Below are positions 44,158-54,430 of a stretch of DNA of 64,000 bases, piece by piece. The notes below the pieces were generated by a model. The model did not search any database and was not told where the DNA came from. It was given only the letters and a program-made list of their open reading frames with translations. The translations under genes and the position numbers were made by a program. Source of the stretch: Moniliophthora roreri (taxonomy: Eukaryota; Basidiomycota; Agaricomycetes; Agaricales; Marasmiaceae); NCBI GenBank assembly GCA_001466705.2, contig LATX02000100.1:62001-126000 (forward strand), read 5' to 3'. Position 1 is the stretch's first letter. Every line of letters starts with the position of its first letter.

Positions 44158-46315
44158 CTACATTGATTCTTCCTTCGCCATCTTCAAAATCTCCAGAGCC
44201 TCAGGAAAACGAGCTTTAGTTGAAACATGATATGCAGGCGCCCGGCTGTGCACAAGTCATAGTTCAGAACTCCGAACCAATCATTCGGGTGGGATGTAAT
44301 GTATCTCTCACCTGAGAATACCAGTCGCTTGGTCATTTGAGATGCTAATTGGAGCCTCATTTCCGTGCGCGTCTTTTCCAGGTTCGAGTTTCGCAGCCCA
44401 AAGTACAATCGCAAAACTCAGTACAGTGTTCGATGCAACGTGTCTACCTGGACAGATCCTAAACCATATTGCTAACAGGTTAGAACACATCTATTTATGC
44501 TACAAGGATAAAGACACGCACCTCCGACCAAACCCAAATGAATAATGTCCTTCATTTTTGGTATCAGGGGGTGGCTCTTTATGTGTCCCATCTTTGTTGA
44601 GAAACCGTTCAGGTCGAAAAACGTTTGGATCTTGGCCATACGTCGCAGGATCATGATTCATGGCGCTTGTATCGTTCGTTAGCAAATCAGAGTTGGAAGG
44701 TGTGAAAAGCTCACAGTATGTTTGGTACAATCAAGCTACCTTTTGGGATGTGATAGCCTTCATAAATGTCGTCCTAGAACCACCCACGTCAATAAAGGCT
44801 TTAAAGGCAAAGTAATCCAGCACTTGCTTCGAGTGAAGCATGAGATAAACCAATTGGAGCCGGAGGGCGCCAACGTATGACCTAAAATCAATGATCAGAA
44901 ATCAGGAACGCATCAGGAGCCACAAAGAACAAACATGCGAACCTCTTTCACAACTGCACGCATGTAGGGGAGATTTTCCATGTCCGCCAGTGTCGGTATT
45001 CTACTTTGACCAATGACGGCGTCAATTTCTGCTTGGACTTTCCGTTGAACATCGGGGAAGGCGAGCATGGCAATGATAAGCCACTCAATAGTGGTCAGAG
45101 ACTACAGAGAATGGTCAATAAACTTTGAAAAGGTTGTCTTTCTGAGACGTAACTGTATCGTATCCTGCTATGCTAGGGATGAAAGAGATAAGCGGAGGGT
45201 GGAAAATAGAACAAGGAGAACACACTAAAGCGCCGCAGCTAACCAGGCAGATTCCGAGTCATTAAGCCCATGTTGATCCTGCGTTTCAGCAAGCATAGTG
45301 CACAGGCTCGGTTTGGACTCCTGCTTCTGTACCTGTATGTAGATTGTCGAAGCTGTCAGTTGAATTTCAATTTGGGCATACAGACGTACCACCAATTCCT
45401 TGATGGGAAGAAAGAATTTCAAAATGCTTTCGGTGTACATATTATACTTTGCCTTCATTTCTTGTTTCCACTTTGCAAGGAATTCTGGGATGTGCTCAAG
45501 GACGGGAATGTGGTTAGCGAGATGTCTTCCAGGTGCGGCGGCTAGGGATAGATCACTGATGAGACTTGATAATTCTGTTATAATTGCGTGGCGACGAGAT
45601 GTATCATTATATATGAGAGCTGCAACTGTGAACGAGGTGAACCTGGATACATCATGCTCTTTCAGCTTCCAAAGCATATTGTTAAAGACAGACAACAATA
45701 CCGATATATGTGATCATGACATTCCTGCGGGTTATCCAAGATATCTAGCGCAAGCTGAATGCCTTCACGCATGTGTATTGGGAAGTAGCTGACACTGGCT
45801 CTTATGTTTAGTGTTTCGTGTGCAGCGCGACGCATGGAGCGCCATCTATTGAATTGTGAAGTATTGAAGATATTGCCCAGTGCTTTTTAGAGACCCACCG
45901 TGTTCCATGATCTATCAATCCTATATTCAACCCGCCAGACAAGCATTCAACAACAGGGACTCGAGGTCTCTGGGAATAGTTGGCAGCACGGCGGTCAAGG
46001 AGATCTCCAGCTGCTTTGGCCGAGTTCAATACGATAACGTCCTGGTTGAACAGGCGAATATAAACAATGTCACCTAGTTACGATTTATTTAAGAGCATGT
46101 GAACCTGAATTCAGTTATGACGTACCATAAGTCTTCTTCCATTCAACTAGAGAATGCCATGGTCGGTTCACATTGAGCTGGAAGAGGTTCCCTACGATGG
46201 GGTAACCTTTAGGTCCTGGCGGCAAATTTCGTGGACGTTTGAACTTGAGGTATATGTGCCAAGCACAGACCAATACTAGAACGTGTGCAAGAGTAGAAAT
46301 GAGGGTGAATGACAT
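44158..46315 (-). CDS. Cytochrome P450 monooxygenase, P450-2
   Basis: It has the same 12-exon layout as P450-1: start MSFTLISTLAHVLVLVCAWH, hinge NLPPGPKGYPIVGN, 19-nt microexon at 45172-45154 giving IAGYDT, SLTTIEWLIIAMLAFPDVQR, ExxR after KEVIRWRP, FRPERF, and FGFGRRICPGRH. The GC intron donor (GCAAGT after LE) is shared with P450-1. Exon 12 (44245-44158, 88 nt) ends at the stop 44160-44158. One change near the beta sheet replaces W by L (KGSLIVPN). No stop or frameshift was found in the exons I joined, so it is probably active. It lies in a paralogous unit whose 3' flank gained two small insertions. Confidence 0.83.
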
Positions 46316-46583
46316 AGTGGAGAGCCAAGTCGAGAAGAGCTTTTCAGGGATGGATACAGAGCCTGCGAGCCGGTTGAAATGGTGTGCCTAATAAAGCATT
46401 CATGTGTCTCACAACTTTATATCGAGATAGGTTAGTTACGTTAGTCGATAATTGATTCCGATAATCGAATCTTATATGACGTGTGAGCCAGTGCCAATGA
46501 AGATTGCCATCGGGTTTGGCCAAGAGTCAGCCGGACTGTGGAAGAGTGAAGGATCCTAAACAAAGTACTGTACGGGCTATATT
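46316..46583. promoter_or_regulatory. Conserved upstream flank of P450-2
   Basis: About 250 bp upstream of the ATG is shared with 36840-37010 and 56590-56850 (for example GGTTAGTTACGTTAGTCGAT and GAGTGAAGGATCCTA). Conservation could reflect promoter function or just recent duplication. No specific site is assigned. Confidence 0.4.
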
Positions 46584-46980
46584 TAGGGCTGAAAAACGTA
46601 CCGTATAACAGGTACGGCCGTATACTTTGACAGGTATAGACGGGTTACGGGCGTACATATAAGTACGGCCGTATACTTCCCTCTGTCGAAGGCCGAACGG
46701 TCACGGGACAGGCTATATGACGGCCATAATACGGTATACGGGGATATCCACCAAGGGACTCTACTAAAAAAAAATGCACCTTATGTCGGATTTCTCTGTT
46801 AAGGCGTTCGGAGGGACCCTGCCTACTTATGTAATTATTCTCATGCATCATATATAGCAATTCTTCACGTGAGGTATACATATCAAGCCCTTCTCTGGGT
46901 CTCCCAACACCCGTAATTCATTCCTAAGACCCTTCTTCACTTCCAAGGCTGTGAACATGTTTCACACTTCCAATTCCTCA
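46584..46980. mobile_element. Possible left end of a hAT element with TACGGCCGTA palindromes
   Basis: It begins TAGGGCTGAAAAACGTACCG, a typical hAT terminus, and carries the palindrome TACGGCCGTA at 46613-46622 and 46664-46673 plus related GTATAC repeats. A minus-strand hAT transposase fragment lies ~0.8 kb to the right. The matching right end was not found. Confidence 0.4.
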
Positions 46981-47421
46981 GCTTTTAATCAAGTTTGACA
47001 CATGGAGGGATGGTACAGTAAGAGGACCAATAGACAAGCAGTAAGGACAGAGGCTTGCAGGTACAGTATCAATTGCCTGTAGGCAGTATTATTAGTGCAC
47101 AAGTAGATGTTGACACTGCACCATTTTTCTTGACTGGCTATCCTGCACAGTGAACAAATCAACACTGCCAAAGTCTCTTGTAAACTTAATGGGCCATTCA
47201 GAGCCACTAAAACTACCACAGAAACAGCAAAATCCAAGCAAAAACCACTGATATTAGAGTGTCAAAAATTTTTTAAGCTTGTCTGAGGGACCCTACTACC
47301 TAACCCCAGGTCAGGGTTTCAATCTGGCAGAGCCCTTTGATATCCACAAAGGTTTATATCCGATTAGAGCAAGTCATTACATATATAAAATATATAAAAT
47401 GTATTCATAGAGTTTAAGGAA

Positions 47422-48010
47422 TCAACAATGAAGCTTGCATTCACACTGAGCACATGTCAAGTGAAGGCACTTCTTGACAAGCATGAGAATCTGGATGGTC
47501 TCAGGATTCAGACTGGCATGTTGTAGAGAGATAGTGTCATGACCACCAGAGAACACCCTCTTAACAGCAACTGCAGAACCTGGATGGAGAAAATCAGAGA
47601 GATGAATAGAAGAAGATAAGGCAGCTTACCAGGAATAGAGAAGATATCCTGGGCTAGACAGTAGAGGTTTGGGAATTGGTTCTTGCAAGCAAACCACCAG
47701 CTAATTGGGTCACACATATCCCAATTCTCATGCTGAAGGTGAAAGAACTCTTGAAGCTCATCAAAAATAACTTGTCCCTTGCACTGATAATGTGCCATAA
47801 AGTTCTTGACTGGTGAGCCACAAGTTGCTGGGTGAGAAGATGAGTAGGCCAAAGGGGTGTTTGAAGGTTGGGGAGTAGTTGACATATAATGAGCTCTGAA
47901 GAAACTTTCAAGCTTCTCTCTAGAATGTACTAGATTTGCTGACAGCTCTACATTATCAGTAAACTCCTCTCTCAGGGCTTTAAACCCAATCCAGAGATCA
48001 AATCAATTGA
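47422..48010 (-). pseudogene. hAT transposase, C-terminal fragment
   Basis: Minus-strand exon 48010-47630 and exon 47579-47422 join over a 50-nt GTAAGC...CCAG intron. Readable parts: EKLESFFRAHYM, FDELQEFFHLQHENWDMCDP, WWFACKNQFPNLYCLAQDIF, SAVAVKRVFSGGHDTISLQH and PETIQILMLVKKCLHL. This is the hAT dimerisation region with the 'SVAVERVFSGG..TIS.RR..L.PETI..LM' pattern. The catalytic domain is missing. CpG is almost absent here. Confidence 0.7.
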
Positions 48011-48458
48011 GCTCATGTTAATACACAAATCAATAATATGAATACTTGCTTGATGACCAAATATGTGTAGAAGTCTAGACTCATAAAATCCTAATCACCA
48101 ATTAAGATGGGGTGAGTATGCAGCTGTGCCTACAATATTAGAAGCATTGCTTAAGTCTGAATCTGATGAGTATACTAACATACAAGCAGTATGCAGAAAC
48201 AGACACAAATCCACATGTAAATGGTCATGGTCATACATTTAATTTTCCAGTACTGGAAAAAGCTGGAAGACTTGAATGGCTTTTAATATCAGAGTAGATG
48301 TCAAATAATTATGAAGAAACACATCATGTATGTTCTATTTGTAGTGAATCTATTCAGTTAAAACAGGTCTTTACATACAGTTGCAGCAAAAATTATTGCA
48401 ATACTATAATCAGAATTTTGTTCTTGTGCTCCCTTGAAATATTCAACAATCCTCCTCA

Positions 48459-48731
48459 ATGCAATGCTATATGTATGGGCCCCCTAAAGGTGCCCCAAGT
48501 CACTTACAAAAGAAGAAGATACCATGCACACCTACCAAACAATGTCTTATCACATTTTTATATAAGAAACACAAGCTCACATATGATGATATTGCTGCTG
48601 AAACTGGCCTCAACACCAGCATGGTCTGGAGGAATTATTGTGACATAAAATGTTTGGGAAACCCATACAAGTGTTTAATGAAGCAGAGAGGACATCCCAA
48701 GAAGATTCTGGCCAAGGTTATGATTGAAATG
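48459..48731 (+). pseudogene. Tc1/mariner transposase, N-terminal HTH part
   Basis: The frame reads KKIPCTPTKQCLITFLYKKH, LTYDDIAAETGLNTSMVWRN and KQRGHPKKILAKVMIEML. The middle is a helix-turn-helix like that of Tc1 paired domains (TYREIA..TGVS.STV), and GHPKK matches the GRPKK hinge. It is cut at 48731 by the nested element; the rest resumes at 50190. Confidence 0.65.
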
Positions 48732-50189
48732 CTAATGTAGGATGCCAAATTTTTAAATATTTAATGTCGTTGACGTCTCGGGCATTTAAACATTCTGAAA
48801 AACATACACATACAATAATGTTTAAATACCATTTGAATATGGAACATTTAGATAAGTACAATGGGCATATAGCACCATTTAAACAACATTCAAAAACCTC
48901 CCGGGACACCTCAATGGCACCCCTGCTATCAACAATGGAGTTTCTGGCACATCATGTAACTGTGAGGGGAGTGGTGGAGGTGAGGATTGAAAAGTGCATA
49001 GAGCTCCGACAAGCGAAAGAGACCCGCTAGTCACAGTGTGATGGGCACGGGCTGTCAGGGGGTTGCCAAGTCGAGCTGTTTGGTGAAACGCGGAGAGCTG
49101 AGCTGTGATGGATGCAGGAGACGAACCAGCTGACAGGTGGGAGAAAACGACATGGATATTGGGAACGATGAGGGCAGAATTTGGGACTGGGTGGAAAACT
49201 GGTGGAAAATGAGAGGAGAGAGGATAGCGAGTCGAAAACAAGGACTCGGGAGACCATGTATGTCTTGAGCAGACCACATCCATAAGGTGAAATCAAGTGT
49301 ATGACGATGCATGCCAGGTGACTAGTCAGCTGAGAAAAACACAGCAACTGACATATGTACTCACCATTCCTCTCGCAACACGAAAGCACTTCGGCCTCTG
49401 ACATGCATTATCCACATTTTACACAACCCAGTGTCTAGCCAAATAAACACAGAGAGCTGTTGGGACATCTTGAATATAAAGGATATCTTGTTGAGTCTCG
49501 GAAGGAAGGCGGGAGCATTGACGGTAGGTCGACGGTGAAGCGGGCATGACGGGAGAAGACAAGAGGAATCAACAGAGTCAGTGTGAGAACCATGCGCAAA
49601 CGTGCCGGGCACGTGTGACACTCATCCCCACAGTCAACCATACCTCGGTCCTTGCCAGCTTTCTTTCCTTCCCCTTCATTCCCCGCCCGGCGTCATCCCC
49701 CACTTTGTCCCATAACTTCTATGACACCTCTCCTCAGCCATTCCCTCTTCCTGCCTTCAGTCAGGTCCTTGGTGGTTTACATGTGGCAGCAAGAGACGAG
49801 CCTCGATGATAGGGATTTGTAGAGGGTGCTCAGGCATAGGACATAGGTATGTTATCGCGATGTCTGACGTGCCCTTGGATCTAATTGAACCACAATGACT
49901 TTAGAATTGTTAGATTGACCTTACCAGAAGTACCCAATTACCCCCGGACAGCAGCTGAACATGCTTACTCCATAAATGTGCTCTGTGCTCTACATGTATA
50001 GTACCTACTATGTATTAGATACCACATTCAACCATGTAGTAGTCCTTTGCTTACCAAATTTTATACTTAAAAGAATGTCAGTATTTAATTAGTATTTAAA
50101 CGCCGTTGTATGTATCTGGTTTCCCCAGTGTTTAAATGCCCGAGACGTCAACGACGTTAAATATTTAAAAAATTGGCATCCGGCGCCTG
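48732..50189. mobile_element. Long-TIR element, copy 3, nested in the Tc1 element
   Basis: Reverse orientation relative to copies 1 and 2: left CTAATGTAGGATGCC, right GGCATCCGGCGCCTG. Target duplication TGAAATG at 48725-48731 and 50190-50196. It is 1458 bp against 1376 bp for copy 2, the extra lying near the left repeat. It keeps many CpGs although its surroundings have none. Confidence 0.88.
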
Positions 50190-50196
50190 TGAAATG

Positions 50197-50936
50197 GTGA
50201 AAGGAATTGATGACAGGAGACTCTGGGATGGAGAGCATGCACATCAGGAGGTCTGTCCAGAGATTCCTTCCTGTACCATCCATAATACACTTCAGCAATT
50301 TGGCCTAGAAGGACATGTGCACTGTAAATAGCCTTTTTTGACAGCAAACAATATGTATGGGTGGATAATTGGCATGCTACTGTCTTCTCAGATGAGAAGC
50401 AGCTGTCAATATTCTCAGAAGATAGGCACAGATACTGTCAGAGGTGTGTAGGAGAGGAGTTAGAGCTGTCAAAGCAGAGGAAGATGGTTCCACATGGCAG
50501 AGGGAGTATAATAGTCTGGAGGTGTCTTACTGAGTTTGGACCTGGCCAGTTGGTTCTCATAGAGGGAAGGTTGACTGGGAGGAAGTATACTGAGGTGCTG
50601 GCAGAGAGTTATTTTGAAACACTGCACAATTACAACATTCCCTGGGACAGTGCAGATCTTGTCTTCCAACAGGACTACAACCCAAAGCACACATTCAAAG
50701 TCACCACAAACTGGATAGATTGTCACAACATCAAATGCCTACCTTGGGTGTCATGGTCTTCTGGCATCAGCATCATTGAGAATGCTTGGGAAGAGCTGGA
50801 CAGAAGGATCCAAAAGCAGGTGCCATTGCCCCAGAACAAGAAGGAATTGTGGGAGGCTGCACAAGAGGAGTGGGCAAATATTCTACTGGATTACATTGAT
50901 TCCCTCTATGACTCTCTCCCAGCCTGTATCAACTAG
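50197..50936 (+). pseudogene. Tc1/mariner transposase, DDE part
   Basis: The part before 50340 reads PEIPSCTIHNTLQQFGLEGH in a shifted frame and contains a TAG. The main frame 50361-50936 has VFSDEKQLSIF (first D), GSIIVWRCLTEFG, LVFQQDYNPKHTFKV (second D) and IIENAWEELDRRI (final E), ending LYDSLPACIN. The normal PDLNPIEN motif has become SGISIIEN, and N of QQDN is Y, so the enzyme is likely dead. Spacing between the second D and E fits DD34E. Confidence 0.75.
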
Positions 50937-51496
50937 TTATTGGCTGCTGGTGGCAACATGACAAAGTATTAGTTGGTTCAGTTTTTTTAAAATTTCTTGG
51001 GGCATTCTTCACCCTTGGATTTACACAAATCATATCCTGCACATACAGATACCCTTATATACTATTACAGCATGTCTCAAGCATAGAATAATGCCATATC
51101 TTGTAGATTTGTCATTGAGAAATGGGTTGTGCCAGGCATGAGAAAAAGTTTCTGATTATAGTATTGCAATAATTTTTGCTGCAACTGTATGCTCTAGAGT
51201 TGTTTACTTGTCATTTTTCAGCATCATCAGACCATATGTATAACTTTTACATTGATAGATCTCTTAATCTTGAGATTGGTGGTGAAGATGTGGAGTATCA
51301 CTTAAGAGGTGTGTTTTATTTTGGATCAGGTCATTATATATCCCATGTAGTTAACTTGGATGAGTCTGTATCAGTACATGATGGTCTTAAAGAATCAAAC
51401 ATGCAATATAGTAGCAATCTCAACAATAGATCCATTCAAATGTATCTATGTGATACAAAATTGGCTTATGGTGCAGTTTACACAAGGGTGAGATAG

Positions 51497-51714
51497 AAAC
51501 TTTGGACCTAGACAGGCTTAAATTCATACCTGCCTGCAACTTGGGTGCAGGCTTGAAATCCAAAATGAACCCTCTGTCAGATAATATGTTTTTAATCAAT
51601 CTTCCTATGATCAACTTTCCTAACTATTGGGAATCATGCACAAATGGTTTGTTCAGAAGCATTATCTTTTACCTTGGCAAAGACTAAAACAAACATCATC
51701 CATAGAAGCACAAA
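51497..51714. other. Remnant of the A-block left edge
   Basis: 51565-51714 matches 40500-40573 plus 41249-41322, the empty-site version of the 674-bp element, with CpGs lost (GAATCATGCACAAA for GAATCACGCACAAA). Confidence 0.5.
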
Positions 51715-53143
51715 TAGGGCTCCTAACAGATTGGATTGACTGTGGTCATCTGACTGGATTGCTGCACAGATGTGGATTGTGGATGGGGGGTCAAAGCATC
51801 CTGTATCCACAGATGCTATCTGATCAATCTGAGGATAATCTGACAGATAGTATTGGAAATGGAAACAGAGATTTCAAAGAGACTGTACAGTTGCAGGGAT
51901 AATTTTTCTACTGTCTTATGGCTTGAATGCTAGTAGTTGGACTTCTAGAAAGGAATTTCCATACCTGTTTTTATACCCTCCAATGGCTCCACAGGACCAG
52001 CCTGATGCCTCAACAACATTGCCCAATAACACAACACAGTCACATTAAAAGTCCAAATGTGCCTTAGAAGAGGCTGAACTCATGGAAGATGAGGTTCTGC
52101 CCCTGCCAAAACATGGAAAGGCTGCAAATGCTAGCCACAAGGCAAAGCCAAAGGATCAGAAGGACACATCTGGATCAGGAAGAAAGGAGTCAGATGCTGT
52201 GGCAGCAGAAAGTACAGGTGTATGTCAGCTTCTCTGAATATTTCACCTCCTCTTACCACCTCCTCAGAAGCTGCAACAACAGAGAAGGCACCACCTAAAA
52301 GCAAGCCTTTGCTGGCCAAACCCACTGTCACTGTGATCAACATTGAGGATGAAGAAGATATAACTGAAAACCATCACTGCCTCAAAATGCCAGGTTGACC
52401 AGTAAATTCATGTGTTGCAGACCATCCTGCATTCAAGTCAAACAAGAGTCTCACATACATGTTCCTCATTATGAAGAATCCAGTGTACAAGGATGATGGG
52501 TGAAGCTAGCTTCATGTGACATGCTGTGTGCTTTCTGTGATGCTAAGAGGAAGACAACTACCTGGAAGTGGAATGCCACCTGGGATGCACGTAGCCATGA
52601 GGATGATGCTGTCTTGAATCCTAATTGTACTCAGCCTGCCAAGAAGTTAGAGGGGCAGACGGCACTACACTCATGGTCACTGGATATGCCCGTGATGTTC
52701 TTGCTATCCCCAGTATGCATCTTCTCTGCTCTCCCTTGTCTTTTGTGTCCTGAAAACTTACTTTTAGGTTCCTCCATATCAGTTGAGCATGTCCTCAGCA
52801 TGGCAAAGAAGGTTATAGGTGAAAACCGGCACTCTCTTGGGCCGGATACGATTCACATGTTGATGTTGTACCAAAGTGTCTTGATTGCAGAAGGCGCTCT
52901 TACAAAAGATTAAAAGCCACATTGACTTTTGAAACCTTAGATCTTCTGTAATTAGCTTCTTTATTAGTGTATGATATATGCTAGTCATTGATTACTGCTT
53001 AGAAAACCTTCCCCAATGTTTACAGGCATTGAGCCTCGACCTATCCGATCAGTCATCCGAGGATTGAGGATAGACCTCAGAATCACTACCATCCGAACGG
53101 ATGGACCCGAATCCGATCCGAATCCGATCCATTCGGAGCCCTA
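51715..53143 (+). mobile_element. hAT element remnant with transposase fragment
   Basis: It starts TAGGGCTCCTAACAGATTGG and ends ...CGGATCGGATT/CGGAGCCCTA orientation-reversed (GATCCATTCGGAGCCCTA). The left flank AGCACAAA (51707-51714) recurs as GCACAAA at 53148-53154, four bases beyond the right end; the empty site at ~41318 reads GAGCACAAAGCGC. The left two thirds are CpG-free, the right third is not. Confidence 0.65.
52450..52912 (+). pseudogene. hAT transposase fragment with dimerisation motif
   Basis: Near the start LCAFCDAKRKTTTWKWNATW looks like a BED-type zinc finger piece (CxxC followed by WKWNATW). After a low-complexity stretch and probable intron, the C-terminus reads SISVEHVLSMAKKVIGENRH and LGPDTIHMLMLYQSVL, matching the hAT dimerisation pattern. 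It ends at TAA 52910-52912. Most of the catalytic region is gone, so this is an internally deleted copy. Confidence 0.55.
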
Positions 53144-53154
53144 AGCTGCACAAA

Positions 53155-54430
53155 GCGCAACAAACGCCGCGAGCTGATATCGATGTGACCCAGGTGTTAC
53201 ATGTCACACGACGGTTCCTTTTTTTCTCAAACCACCATGACCCCTATTTCTTTCTCTTGGTGCTGCAATCGCCGTCCGCCTGGAATGTTACACCTCCTAT
53301 TGTTCCTCTACCAACTGGAGCATTAATGCTCCGTAGTCAGAGGGGAAAGGAAATACGTTATTCGATTGGCCAAAAGGTACGTGTCTCGTAGCTACAATTG
53401 ATACGTGTGATAACTCTCCATGATCCAGAAACCGAGTACTTACGTTGATGGTTGATAGTACGCTCTTGCTAACACTATTCACTATCCCATTCGGACTGAT
53501 GACATCCAGCCCGCCTTCCCAAATACTCGAAATCATAAATTCCGAATCGCTACCTCACCTCTTACACACTGGGGAGATCGCATGCCACTTTCCTTTGACT
53601 TCTTCCCGTATGACCCCCGGCTAATACCTTTTGCCAAGTGAATAAACTGTTTGAATCACCTCTCTCATCCAATGAAATCTGGTCCGTGGAAGATAGGGAC
53701 ACGGTGAACATCACTGCGTCATAAACATACTCACTCATCTTTTTTCCTGTCTCACTGTAGCTATCGTCGCACCTTGAACCATACACGTAACCCTTACCCC
53801 TGTTCCCTCCATTGCTGTCCTTGTACGCTTTCCGGTCGCCTCGCTATTAAGGATCCTTCCCCAACGAAGCTCTAGGTTCGCATACTGAGCAGCTTGGTGA
53901 TTTATAGTCACCGCAGGGTACGTCCAACATCATTATCTACCCGTCGAAGATGATTGCTGACGGTTTAAGATAGGTATACCTATATCTCCCTCCCCGCCGC
54001 CTCACTCGTCATCTAGCAATGGTATATAACATTTCCGTCACATGGGCTCCGAAGGCGCTCGTTGGGCGTCTTGTCTCCTCCCGATTCGCAACGCCAACTC
54101 AGGACGACGCTACGAACATAATGTGCGATCGAAAGCTCCCACATGGACTCTTCATCGCCGCCACACCCAACTGCCCCTGCATTAATAATGCAGATTATAC
54201 ATCTATTCTTTTGCCACTTTTCGCTGAATAAACGTCCCCTTTGACGGATCTTCACATCATCATCCCACGAAATTGTATTATTTCACTCAAAGATGAACGT
54301 ATGCAAACAAAGTGCTGGGAAGAGATAATGAGGAGATGCAAAATAAATTAGCGTACTTTCGATTTCCACACTCAGGATGCTGTAATCTTGAGATTCTATA
54401 CATGCGAAAATTAACCCAACAAGATAGCCA
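53155..54430. repeat. Block A copy 2 and 3' flank of P450-3
   Basis: 53155-54010 is homologous to 41320-42200 and 61130-62000. 54019-54430 is homologous to the 3' flanks of P450-1 (32455-32690) and P450-2. No gene called. Confidence 0.45.

Larger units (their letters stand above)
48378..51187 (+). mobile_element. Tc1/mariner element carrying a nested insertion
   Basis: Ends are inverted repeats of about 39 bp starting CAGTTGCAGCAAAAATTATT, flanked by TA at 48376-48377 and 51188-51189, the defining Tc1/mariner target. Without the nested 1458-bp element and its 7-bp duplication the element is about 1345 bp. Inside are the helix-turn-helix part and the DDE part of a transposase. Confidence 0.88.
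48298..51496 (+). pseudogene. Ubiquitin-hydrolase-like C-terminal fragment, split by a Tc1 element
   Basis: 48298-48377 reads HHVCSICSESIQLKQVFT, and 51188-51496 continues in the same frame with LELFTCHFSASSDHMYNF, YHLRGVFYFGSGHYISHVV and AYGAVYTRV before a TGA-free stop at 51494-51496 (TAG). The LRGV...GHYIS..V arrangement resembles the His box of ubiquitin C-terminal hydrolases, as found in some fungal transposon-linked proteins. Reading frame matches across the TA target site, so the gene was once continuous. The start is not established. Confidence 0.45.
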
